DNA of 64,000 bases from Halobacillus fulvus (GTDB lineage: Bacteria > Bacillota > Bacilli > Bacillales > Halobacillaceae). The notes beneath the pieces are model-generated. The model was not told the origin of the DNA and searched no databases. It saw only the letters and a list, made by a program, of their open reading frames with translations. The stretch lies in contig SCFO01000007.1 of assembly GCA_004078665.1 (NCBI GenBank), positions 98,184-162,183 on the forward strand, written 5' to 3'. How positions within the stretch are numbered: position 1 is the stretch's first letter; every line of letters starts with the position of its first letter. Of this stretch, positions 51,475 to 59,842 are shown in pieces. The position numbers and the translations under genes were made by a program.

Positions 51475-51645
51475 TTATATTCTATTAGAATCATCGTCTA
51501 ATTCCTGCTGTTCTTTTTGTTCTTTTAAATCTTTTCTTAGTTTCTCCACTTTCTTTAACTTCCTTAAAGTCAGCAATGAGAAAACACTAACAACAATATA
51601 CTTCATCATTATTTCGTCATTACTTTGCTTAATGATCTTTTCCAT
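51475..51645 (-). CDS. Small amphipathic protein, paralogue of 24876-25046
   Basis: 56 aa from the ATG at 51645: 'MEKIIKQSNDEIMMKYIVVS', then a hydrophobic patch and the charged helix 'RKLKKVEKLRKDLKEQ'. Same length as the paralogue at 24876-25046, with 45 of 56 residues identical; upstream and downstream sequences are also related, so about 240 bases were duplicated. Most changes are conservative, which argues for selection. Confidence 0.7.
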   Translation of the reverse strand: MEKIIKQSNDEIMMKYIVVSVFSLLTLRKLKKVEKLRKDLKEQKEQQELDDDSNRI

Positions 51646-51740
51646 CAGAATCTTCCTTTCTTATTTCAAGATTATATTTTAAAGAAATACGCCTCATTAA
51701 CATTATTTTATGTTTTAAGTTTTAGATGCACTTAATACCC

Positions 51741-51989
51741 CTACTTATCAAGCTTATTGCTAATTTCATTCAACTTTTTAATGATCATCCAGTTTTGCTT
51801 AACGAGAACTGACAAGTGTTGGACTTTAGCCTGTTCAGTTGAATTCATTGTCAACATACCAGCAGCTTTGCTTAATCCTAAAAACTCTCCCGATATCTCA
51901 TCTAATACTTTCAGATCATCTTCATCTAAATCTTCTAAGTGATACTTCTTTAAATACTTTTCTTTCTTGGAATCCTGAGAACCAAACAT
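51741..51989 (-). CDS. Small soluble helical protein
   Basis: 82 aa, charged, probably helical ('KYHLEDLDEDDLKVLDEISG'). AGGAGGGG precedes the ATG. No family recognised. Confidence 0.6.
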   Translation of the reverse strand: MFGSQDSKKEKYLKKYHLEDLDEDDLKVLDEISGEFLGLSKAAGMLTMNSTEQAKVQHLSVLVKQNWMIIKKLNEISNKLDK

Positions 51990-52088
51990 AAAATCCCCTC
52001 CTGTGAATACATTTCGACAAAAAGGGTATTTTTTCCTTTTTCATCCTATCACTGCCGCCATCAAGCAGGGCCTATTCAACTCTTTCCC

Positions 52089-53324
52089 CTACCCACCAAA
52101 CCTCCCATACTCCTTCTCAAACCCAAGCACCACCGTCCCCACCGGACCATTCCGCTGCTTCCTCAGAATCACCTCCACCGCATCACTCCCGGCCTGCGTA
52201 TAATAATCATCCCGGTACAGGAAACTGATCACATCCGCGTCTTGCTCGATGTTTCCCGATTCCCTCAGGTCTGACATCATCGGGCGCTTGTCTTGGCGTT
52301 GTTCGACGCCGCGGGAGAGCTGGGAGAGGAGGATGATCGGCAGGTTGAGTTCGCGGGCGAGGAGCTTGAGCTCGCGGGTGATGGTGCCGATTTCGAGGTC
52401 GCGCCGTTCGTGGCGGCCTTTGGTGGTGATCAGCTGGAGGTAGTCGATGATGACGAGCGGGTTGTCGTGGGTTTCGGCGGTTTTGCGGATGCGGGTGGTG
52501 ATGTCATGAAGGGTCTGGGAGCGTTCGTGGATTGAGAGGTTCCATTCGGCGATTTCTCCGATGACGTAGAAGGAGCGTTTGTAGTCTTCGTTGGAAAAGC
52601 ACATCGAGCGCCATTTCTGGCCGTCAATCCGTGCTTCCGTCGAAATCATCCGCTGCAGCAGGTGCTTCGTGCCCATCTCGAGGCTGAACAAGTCGACAGC
52701 CCCACCGTTTTTGCAGTGGTTCATCGCGATGTTGAGGGCGAAAGCAGTTTTCCCCATCGAAGGGCGGGCGGCGACGATGATCAGATCGCCGCGCTGCGCC
52801 CCGCCAGTCATTTTATCGTAATCGGAAAAGCCGGTCGGATGCCCTGTCTGTCCCGACGTCCCCGTCATTTCGGTCGCAATCTCAGTCAGCTGGTCACGGA
52901 TCGTCGGCTCCGGGTCCGCCTCCCCCGCTTCAATATGTACAAGCTCCTTTTTCAACTGGTCGAGGGCGTTTCCGTTCGGATTCTCGATATAGCTGAGCGC
53001 CGTCTTCCGCACCTTCTCCTGGGCATAGGCGTTAATCAACAGCTTCTCGTAAAAGTGGAAGTTGACCGTCGTCGGCACCGCCTGCGTCATCTCAAGCAGA
53101 TACCCGACGCCACCAACCTCCTCAATGCCATCCCCGAGATCAGTCGTCACTGTCACCATGTCGACGGGAACCCCCTCCCCGTCGACGTTCCTCATGCTCG
53201 TGAAAATGCGGCGGTGACCACTATTCGAAAAGTGGTGCGGTTCCAGCCGCGTCTCCTTGATCTTCGTGCCCTCAAGCAGCAGGATGCCGAGCAGCGCCTG
53301 TTCTGTCTGTACATTAGGATTCAT
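52089..53324 (-). CDS. DnaB-like replicative helicase (phage type)
   Basis: Hexameric 5'-3' helicase of 411 aa. N-terminal DnaB domain (about 1-105), RecA-like domain with Walker A 'ARPSMGKT' at 186-193, 'LFSLEMGTKHLLQRM', Walker B 'LVIIDYLQL' and 'LSQLSRGVEQR'. Shorter than typical chromosomal DnaC/DnaB (about 450 aa), and clustered with a G39P-like protein and an initiator, as in phage SPP1 genes 38-39-40. Nearly every codon between 52290 and 52560 ends in C or G, more extreme than the flanking parts of the gene. Confidence 0.9.
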   Translation of the reverse strand: MNPNVQTEQALLGILLLEGTKIKETRLEPHHFSNSGHRRIFTSMRNVDGEGVPVDMVTVTTDLGDGIEEVGGVGYLLEMTQAVPTTVNFHFYEKLLINAYAQEKVRKTALSYIENPNGNALDQLKKELVHIEAGEADPEPTIRDQLTEIATEMTGTSGQTGHPTGFSDYDKMTGGAQRGDLIIVAARPSMGKTAFALNIAMNHCKNGGAVDLFSLEMGTKHLLQRMISTEARIDGQKWRSMCFSNEDYKRSFYVIGEIAEWNLSIHERSQTLHDITTRIRKTAETHDNPLVIIDYLQLITTKGRHERRDLEIGTITRELKLLARELNLPIILLSQLSRGVEQRQDKRPMMSDLRESGNIEQDADVISFLYRDDYYTQAGSDAVEVILRKQRNGPVGTVVLGFEKEYGRFGG

Positions 53325-53646
53325 CGCTCTTCTCCTCCGCCAATGAATTCAACTTTTTCAAAAAAAGCTTACGGACCTCATCCGACACTTCGGCCGCTTC
53401 CTCTTCCCACTCCTTCATCCGCTCCAAATGCCGGTTCTCCTCCGGCGGATAGACCGCGATGTCCGAGACCGTCGGCGGGAACGGGTTGCTTACGGCATAA
53501 TCAGACAGCTTGCCGATCACCCCGTCGAAATCCATTTTCAACAGCTTCGGAATCAAAATCTTCGCGACGCGCTCGGTGATGTCGAACTTGCGCGGATACA
53601 GCTCACTGATCGTCTCCAGTACTTCGATGGCCTGATTGTGATTCAT
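53314..53646 (-). CDS. G39P-like helicase loader/inhibitor
   Basis: 110 aa acidic helical protein. Position and features ('MDFDGVIGKLSDYAVSNPFP', 'PTVSDIAVYP') fit phage SPP1 G39P, which binds the helicase, keeps it inactive and helps load it at the origin. The start overlaps the initiator stop (ATGA), and its end overlaps the helicase start by 11 bases, so all three are translationally coupled. Confidence 0.8.
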   Translation of the reverse strand: MNHNQAIEVLETISELYPRKFDITERVAKILIPKLLKMDFDGVIGKLSDYAVSNPFPPTVSDIAVYPPEENRHLERMKEWEEEAAEVSDEVRKLFLKKLNSLAEEKSDES

Positions 53647-54341
53647 ACCTCCACCTCTTTTCTCAACTTATCAAACAGCGCCTTCTGCTCATTCGGTTTT
53701 CCCTTCGACTTCGGCTTCTCCCGGGCAAGCCTCGCCTCGTTCAACGACCGCACCCCCGTCGCCTTCCACTGCTTCAAGATCGCTTCGGCATAACTGAAAA
53801 ACGGCTTGTTGTTCCGGATCGCGAGCTTAAGCGACTCGATCACCAGCTCATCCGACAGCTCGTCCGCCCACTGTGTCATTTGCTCCGCAATGAACGGCGA
53901 CAGCGTCCCGACATTCGATTCGTAAAAACGGTGCGGATTGCGCACGACTTCATCTTCGTTTTCTTTCGTTTCGTTTTGTTTAACTAATGCGTTCCGACTG
54001 CCGCTCTCCTTGCCGTTCGCACTGCCGCCATCACTGTCGCTCACACTGCCCGTTTCCTCTTCATACAGCACCGCCAGCTGATAGACCGGCGCCTGGTTCC
54101 CACCTCTTGAGACGAACGTCAAATACCCCTTCTCGACAAGCTCCTGCCTCGCCTTGCGAATGCTGCTCTCACTCATGCTCGTCTTCATGCACAACACCGT
54201 CATCGGAGCCGAAAACTCCTCCCGCCAGCGCGCTTTGTTGTTGACATGCATGAGCCCGAACCAGAGACTGATCGCTCCGGAGGACAATGGATTGTATTCC
54301 TGCTGGTCGTAGAAGGCATTGATCGCTTTAATAAAATTCAT
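53643..54341 (-). CDS. Phage-type replication initiator / DnaD-like protein
   Basis: 232 aa from the ATG at 54341 (AGAGGAAGC upstream). N-terminal winged-helix region ('MSESSIRKARQELVEKGYLT' reads as recognition helix and wing) and a C-terminal DnaD-like domain ('WADELSDELVIESLKLAIRN', 'FFSYAEAILKQWKATGV'). Between them is a low-complexity Ser/Gly/Asp linker. By position it corresponds to the origin-binding protein of SPP1-like replication modules. No origin repeats were identified. Confidence 0.82.
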   Translation of the reverse strand: MNFIKAINAFYDQQEYNPLSSGAISLWFGLMHVNNKARWREEFSAPMTVLCMKTSMSESSIRKARQELVEKGYLTFVSRGGNQAPVYQLAVLYEEETGSVSDSDGGSANGKESGSRNALVKQNETKENEDEVVRNPHRFYESNVGTLSPFIAEQMTQWADELSDELVIESLKLAIRNNKPFFSYAEAILKQWKATGVRSLNEARLAREKPKSKGKPNEQKALFDKLRKEVEV

Positions 54342-54531
54342 ATCGCTTCCTCTTTTCCTGTGTCGGATGGAAGTATAGGCATTAAAAAATACTTCCTCAT
54401 TAAATATAATCGCTGGAAGTACCGTGTTCGGTGTCATGTTTTTTGAAATTTTTTCTAAAAAATTTATTTTCTATGAAAACGGGCCGGTATAATGGAGGTA
54501 ACGACAACATTTTTTATGGAGGGTGATCGCG

Positions 54532-55602
54532 ATGTACCGACTGAATCCACAGGAAAACACGCTTGAAGAAGTCGAAGAGACAACCTTTTTCGAAAACGAT
54601 TTGAAAGAGCGCGACCATATTCAGGAATGGATCCGAAAAAAGCCCGAAGTCCTCGGCGAAGATTTACTGATCATCGCCTGCGAATACGACCAGTTCGAAG
54701 TCAATGAACGAATCGATCTCTTAGCGCTAGACAAAGAAGGAAACACGACGGTCATCGAGCTGAAGCGGGACACTACCGGCAGCCAGGTCGACCTACAGGC
54801 CTTGAAATACGTCTCCTATTGCGCCCGCCTCACCCCTTCCGAACTGATTCAGATGTATGAATCCTACATAAAACAGCAGGGACTTGAACTCGACGCAAAA
54901 GAAAGCCTGATCGAATTTCTCGAACTGGATAGCGACGAAGAGTTGTACCAGAACCTAAACACAACCCAGCGCTTCATCATCGCAGGAAAAGAAATGGACC
55001 GGCGCATCCTCTCCGTCTGCACGTGGCTGTATGAAAACAATATCGACGTCAAATGCATCACGATCAAACCGTATAAACTCGGCGACGATCTCCTCATTGA
55101 TACCAACCAAATCATCCCTCCCCCGGCTCTTGAAGAATTTTATGTACGGAAAAAAGAAGTGAGCCAGGATCGGAAACAAAAAACAGATGAAGAGGTCAGC
55201 GATTTTCTGCAGGCGGTTGCGGATTATATTAATACCAAGACCGATTACCGAGCGACTTATAGTGGTAAGCGGGATTATTTCAAAGGACGGAAATTCCTAG
55301 ACCTGCCGCTTAAGTTTGTATTTGCTTATAAGAAACAGAAGAATCGTGCTTCAATGTTTGTGGAGTCTTATGTGGATGAAGGTGTGGAATTGATTAGGCG
55401 GGTTGATGAGGAGCAGTTGGAGAAGTTGAGAGAGTTGGTGGGAGCGGACGTGTATTTGCGGCCGGGTGTGAGGAATAAGAATTTATTACGGCTTGTGGTG
55501 GAGGTTGAGTTTACGGAGTATCAGGATTTGCAGGAGCGTGTGGGGATTTATACTGGGGTGTTTGGGCGGTTTAAGAGTTTTCTTGAGAAGGCCTTTAAGT
55601 GA
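54532..55602 (+). CDS. PD-(D/E)XK nuclease-like protein (DUF91/NucS-type)
   Basis: 356 aa. Residues about 60-85 show the nuclease core: 'RIDLLALDKEGNTTVIELKR' holds the Asp and the E-x-K of a PD-(D/E)XK fold, as in NucS/DUF91 proteins. The C-terminal ~130 residues ('YSGKRDYFKGRKFLDLPLKF') form a separate domain of the kind fused to stand-alone nucleases. GGAGGG lies 8 bases before the ATG at 54532, and a TATAAT box is at 54488. Base composition changes sharply inside the gene after about 55200. Likely DNA repair or defence nuclease (inference). Confidence 0.78.
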   Translation: MYRLNPQENTLEEVEETTFFENDLKERDHIQEWIRKKPEVLGEDLLIIACEYDQFEVNERIDLLALDKEGNTTVIELKRDTTGSQVDLQALKYVSYCARLTPSELIQMYESYIKQQGLELDAKESLIEFLELDSDEELYQNLNTTQRFIIAGKEMDRRILSVCTWLYENNIDVKCITIKPYKLGDDLLIDTNQIIPPPALEEFYVRKKEVSQDRKQKTDEEVSDFLQAVADYINTKTDYRATYSGKRDYFKGRKFLDLPLKFVFAYKKQKNRASMFVESYVDEGVELIRRVDEEQLEKLRELVGADVYLRPGVRNKNLLRLVVEVEFTEYQDLQERVGIYTGVFGRFKSFLEKAFK

Positions 55603-55773
55603 GGGGAAGAAAAAACTCCGCTTTAGAGTCAGTAATTGCTTTATATGGTAAAGAGATAAATATCGAATAAAACAATTTATCATCTAAACAAAAGTCCCGA
55701 CTTTTTATAATTATTATAATTTTGTAGTTTATAGACCGTCGACCATTCATGGCTTCCCTAGCATGCTTTATCT

Positions 55774-56040
55774 ATGAATAATAATGATAGTAAAAAAGAT
55801 GTGTTGAAAAAGCTAGGGAACAACATTCAAAAGTTCAGGTTAAAGAAACCCCTAACACAAATGGAGTTACATTTGAGAACAGGGCTAGACCGTAAGTTTA
55901 TAAGCGAGATTGAGAAAGGAAATGTAGATCCTTCATTCACTACATTATTAAAATTAACAAAAGGGCTAGGAATTTCTATAGATGATCTCTGCGGAGAGTT
56001 AGATATTATAATTCCATATGATGACGAAATGAAAAAATAA
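55774..56040 (+). CDS. XRE-family transcriptional regulator
   Basis: 88 aa, a single Cro/C1-type HTH: 'IQKFRLKKPLTQMELHLRTG' to 'ISEIEKGNVDPSFTTLLKLT'. Small stand-alone XRE proteins of this kind (C-proteins) often control restriction-modification genes. It lies upstream of the type I system but on the opposite strand and about 7.5 kb from the hsdM promoter. Confidence 0.85.
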   Translation: MNNNDSKKDVLKKLGNNIQKFRLKKPLTQMELHLRTGLDRKFISEIEKGNVDPSFTTLLKLTKGLGISIDDLCGELDIIIPYDDEMKK

Positions 56041-56099
56041 TCGACTGTGCACATAGATCAATCATTTAATAGGTTTACTTTTTTATGAGGAGATGAGAA

Positions 56100-56288
56100 A
56101 TGAAAATACAGTGTAGATTTTGTAATCAAAAGTTCAAAACCGATGATCAAGTTGTATTGAATGAAATAAATACTATTTTACATCTTGATTGCCCAGATCC
56201 TTCTAACTTCAAATACATAGATGAAGGCTCTTTTCAAGAAATCATTTTAAGAAATCCTTATTTCGGAGATTTTGTTACTAAACAATAA
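56100..56288 (+). CDS. Small putative zinc-binding protein
   Basis: 62 aa with Cys5-x2-Cys8 and His28-x2-Cys31, a possible zinc site. GAGGAGATGAG lies just before the ATG. It follows the XRE gene by 59 bases in the same direction and ends at a terminator. No family recognised. Confidence 0.62.
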   Translation: MKIQCRFCNQKFKTDDQVVLNEINTILHLDCPDPSNFKYIDEGSFQEIILRNPYFGDFVTKQ

Positions 56289-56363
56289 TACTTTTTCACC
56301 TTGATTTTTCCCCTGATTGAAAGATATGTTGCATATAATGACTTATATTTAATGTTTTATCGA

Positions 56364-56398
56364 AAAAAGGTGACGAACCATTTAGCACGTCACCTTTT
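56364..56398 (+). terminator. Terminator after the small zinc-binding-like gene
   Basis: AAAAGGTGACG pairs with CGTCACCTTTT around a 12-base loop, followed by AATATAG. Confidence 0.88.
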
Positions 56399-56741
56399 AA
56401 TATAGCTCTCACACTACTTACATCATGCCGCCCATTCACTGTATTAACTAAATAATATAAAATTAAGTGTAAAAACCCCTATATAATCTGTTTTCCAACC
56501 TTACGAAATAAGTATGAGATTAAATAAGATATCAGTATTATTGAAGAAAACCCAGTCAATATCCAGTCGGATATAGCTCAAAACAGCCCCAACAACGACC
56601 TACAGCTTAAAAGCCTGTTGATATTTACAAGAAGTAAACTTACCTTTTATGATAAAACCTAATATAACAGGGTACTAAAAAAGGAATAATCAGGACCATG
56701 ATTATGATTGCTAATATGAACGGTATCAATAAAATCTAGGT
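56399..56741. other. Gap with short hydrophobic reading frames
   Basis: No convincing gene. On the minus strand, just after hsdR, a TTG-initiated stretch would encode a ~30-residue hydrophobic peptide ('LIPFILAIIIMVLIIPFLVP'), and a second hydrophobic stretch ('GFSSIILISYLISYLF') lies beyond a stop. These may be remnants of a membrane protein or very small peptides. Confidence 0.3.
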
Positions 56742-59700
56742 TTATTTATATTTCTTTTTCAGTTTAGAAACTATCTCTGGTAATGCATTCGATAATGCTA
56801 TATTGTGTTCTAGTAAGTTACTTGATTTAGGTTTTTCAATCGAAGCATAGTCAATACTGTTTGTTAAATCATCAATATATGGAATTTCATTTGGATTTCC
56901 TACAGAATATGCTTCGATTGTCTTTTCAAGTAATCCATTATCAATGCCCCACTCTAATGAAACTTGATAAATCTCCTTACGTAGTTGTTCCGTTTTCCAA
57001 TTTTCATACGCTTCATCAAAGTTAATATTACTTGGGACATTTCCAGGTACTAATTCTTCTGATACAAATTGTTTTAACAGTTCAGCTTGTTCGTAATCAC
57101 CCATATTACTCAATTCTTCAATGTTTTGATAAATCAAACGCAATGTTTCCGCATCTACCGTTTGCACGCCTTCTGTAGATGTCGCTTTATCTCCCATTAA
57201 TTGAATAATATAATGCGAATCGATTGTTTGAGAACCTGCTAGTTTCGTTTTACCAAGTGGTAAGATCGGTGTATCGTCTTCAGGCTCATCTTTATCGTCT
57301 CTTGTTAAGTTACGAAAAGCACCAACATATTGTAACCATTGATGTTCCGTAACGCCAAATGCTTCATCCACCCAGCTAAACTCATAATATTGTTGAATTT
57401 TATTTAATTGACCTTTTGCCTTTTTAAAGACTTTCACAAACGATTCCTTCGCTTCTTCATTCTTTTCCAGTGCTTGCCAGTCAGTTGGGTCTTTCAGTAT
57501 TTCCATTACTTCTTGTGAGTACTTTACGAATTCATCGACTGCTTCAGGGTACGGTTTCACAATCGCTTGACTACTCTCTCCACCACTTCCATACAAAATA
57601 AGTGCTTCATTCACTGTTTCTTCTGTAATTCTTGGATACTGGAAATTCACAATTGAACCAAATTCTTTTTGTTTTCCGTAAATACGATTCGTCCGTGAAT
57701 AGGCTTGAATTAATCCTTGTAGTGCTAGTGAACGGTCAACATATAATGTATTAATAAATTTAGAATCATAACCTGTCAGTAATTGATCCGCAACAATCAC
57801 AAGGTCTATATTTTTAGTATTCCGACCACTTCCCCCACGAGTTGCTCTTTCAACAATATCATCATAATACGCATCTTCCCCCCGACGTTTATCACCATAA
57901 GCATATTCAATTCCTGTAAACGATGCATAATCTTTAAACATTTCTTGAATGATGTCAGGGTCAGTTGGATTGGGATCTGCATCTGTTCCGAAACTAAATG
58001 TCATGGCGACATTGATTTGAATATCTTCTCTTTCAGCTAACTGCTTTTTAAATTCTTCGTAATACGCTATGACACGATGTTTAAAAGCTACGGTTAAAAT
58101 CGCATTAAAAAGCTTACGTTGTGATTGTTCTTCCCAGTTATTTAAGATTTCTTCTACGACTCTTGGAATATGTGTCTCATCATGATAAAAGAGTAATTTA
58201 TTTTTCCTTGCTTCTTTTTCAACCTCTAATTCAGAAAGTTTATAGACTTGTCGCTCAATTTTTCGTTTTGGCATATCCGGTTGTTCAACGATCTTATGGT
58301 CCACAATCTGTTCTCTTAGGGCATCATAACTTTCAAACTCACCTGTATTGATGTAATCTACATGAAAGCCCAAGACGTTTTTATCCGCAATTGCTTCATC
58401 AATGGTATATTGATGTAACAATGGCCCAAAAAGTTTTTCCGTTGTATTAATGAGCTCACTTTTTTCATTAATCATACCTGATATATTATTTTCATCAAAT
58501 AAAGGAGTTCCTGTAAAGCCATAAAACAAACCGTTTTTTCGGAAGTAGTCTCTAATGGTCACCATCATGTCACCCATCGTTGTCCGGTGTGCTTCATCAA
58601 TAATGAAGACTACTTTTTTATCAGCTAAACTATCATCTTTACCTTCCTCTAGATCTTTTACAAGATTATTTAATTTGAAGGTTGTGGTGACAACAATATT
58701 AGACGTTGCAGACATTAACAGTTTGCGCAGTTGATATGTATGTGCTGTATCATCGACTTCAACTGATTCATATTCTGCATAGGCTTTAAAGTTATCGCTT
58801 GTTCGACTATCGAGCTCTTTACGGTCGACTAAGAATACCACTTTATCAAATCCAGCTCTCGTTGATAAAAATAATGCTGTTTTAAAACTTGTGATGGTTT
58901 TCCCTGAGCCTGTCGTATGCCAGACAAATCCACCATGAGGAGTCTTATCCTCATTATCCCAACCTAATGCAGCTCCCTCGATGGCCTGAAGTGCATGCAC
59001 TTGATAGGGACGCAAAAGCATATGCTTCTTATTCTCCACCTCTTTTGCTTCTTCAATGACTAAATAATCGCCAACCATTTGATGTGCCATGGGAATCATT
59101 AAGAAGTGCCCAATAACCTCCTCCCAATGATTAATCGGTTCATTATCTTTATTTGCCCAATGAAAGACAAAGCTTGGATTAAAGGCTTGAATTGATTTTG
59201 GTGTTGCAAAATATCGAGTAGCTACTTCAGATGTCATGACCATCATTTGTGAAAAAGCCAGGAAGTTATTCACATACTCGCCGTCAGCATAATAACGTTT
59301 AAATTGATTGAACGCTTCTTCTAATGATTTATCTGTTCGCTTTTGTTCAATGTTAATCAGTGGTAAACCATTAATGAGTAAAATAAGATCAAAACGATTA
59401 CCATTTACGGACTCTACTTCACGTGCAATCTTATAGCTTGAATCTCCACCACGCACTTGTGCTTTTTTAAAAATCGTTAACGTGATCTGTTCACGCGTAA
59501 CATCTGGATGCGTATCTCGATAAATGCCATCAATTTTTCCGGTCGATTGTTCCATCGCTAAAATCTTGGCAGCTTCATAACTGTTATCAATTTGTGAAAC
59601 TTTTGCCATCACTTGAGCAAATTCATTATCTGTGAGTGGTACACTTTCTAAGACATCCGCGTTGATACGGTTGAGTTCTTCACGCCAATGTTGAACAAGG

Positions 59701-59828
59701 TCTTGCACTGTCACTTTTTGTTTATTCCCATCTAAAAAGTCAGGTGCTTTCCATTTATATTTCTGTAACTTTTGCACAAAGTTTTCTTGAAAAGTTCTTT
59801 CTGACACACTTTTAGAATGATTGCTCAT
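56742..59828 (-). CDS. hsdR: Type I restriction enzyme, R subunit
   Basis: 1028 aa translocating endonuclease. N-terminal nuclease domain with Asp147 and Glu161-x-Lys163 in 'RFDLILLINGLPLINIEQKR'; helicase domains with Walker A 'TGSGKT' at 306-311 and DEAH box at 411-414; later motif VI-like 'LIQAYSRTNRIYG'. It cleaves DNA far from unmethylated target sites when assembled with HsdM and HsdS. Last gene of the M-S-R operon; AGGAGG precedes the ATG. Confidence 0.96.
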   Translation of the reverse strand: MSNHSKSVSERTFQENFVQKLQKYKWKAPDFLDGNKQKVTVQDLVQHWREELNRINADVLESVPLTDNEFAQVMAKVSQIDNSYEAAKILAMEQSTGKIDGIYRDTHPDVTREQITLTIFKKAQVRGGDSSYKIAREVESVNGNRFDLILLINGLPLINIEQKRTDKSLEEAFNQFKRYYADGEYVNNFLAFSQMMVMTSEVATRYFATPKSIQAFNPSFVFHWANKDNEPINHWEEVIGHFLMIPMAHQMVGDYLVIEEAKEVENKKHMLLRPYQVHALQAIEGAALGWDNEDKTPHGGFVWHTTGSGKTITSFKTALFLSTRAGFDKVVFLVDRKELDSRTSDNFKAYAEYESVEVDDTAHTYQLRKLLMSATSNIVVTTTFKLNNLVKDLEEGKDDSLADKKVVFIIDEAHRTTMGDMMVTIRDYFRKNGLFYGFTGTPLFDENNISGMINEKSELINTTEKLFGPLLHQYTIDEAIADKNVLGFHVDYINTGEFESYDALREQIVDHKIVEQPDMPKRKIERQVYKLSELEVEKEARKNKLLFYHDETHIPRVVEEILNNWEEQSQRKLFNAILTVAFKHRVIAYYEEFKKQLAEREDIQINVAMTFSFGTDADPNPTDPDIIQEMFKDYASFTGIEYAYGDKRRGEDAYYDDIVERATRGGSGRNTKNIDLVIVADQLLTGYDSKFINTLYVDRSLALQGLIQAYSRTNRIYGKQKEFGSIVNFQYPRITEETVNEALILYGSGGESSQAIVKPYPEAVDEFVKYSQEVMEILKDPTDWQALEKNEEAKESFVKVFKKAKGQLNKIQQYYEFSWVDEAFGVTEHQWLQYVGAFRNLTRDDKDEPEDDTPILPLGKTKLAGSQTIDSHYIIQLMGDKATSTEGVQTVDAETLRLIYQNIEELSNMGDYEQAELLKQFVSEELVPGNVPSNINFDEAYENWKTEQLRKEIYQVSLEWGIDNGLLEKTIEAYSVGNPNEIPYIDDLTNSIDYASIEKPKSSNLLEHNIALSNALPEIVSKLKKKYK

Positions 59829-59842
59829 CAGTATCCTCCTTC

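Noticed and set aside
52662-53579. 305-codon open frame on the plus strand
   Set aside because: Antisense to the helicase and G39P-like genes in a GC-rich stretch; Arg/Pro-rich composition and no start signals.
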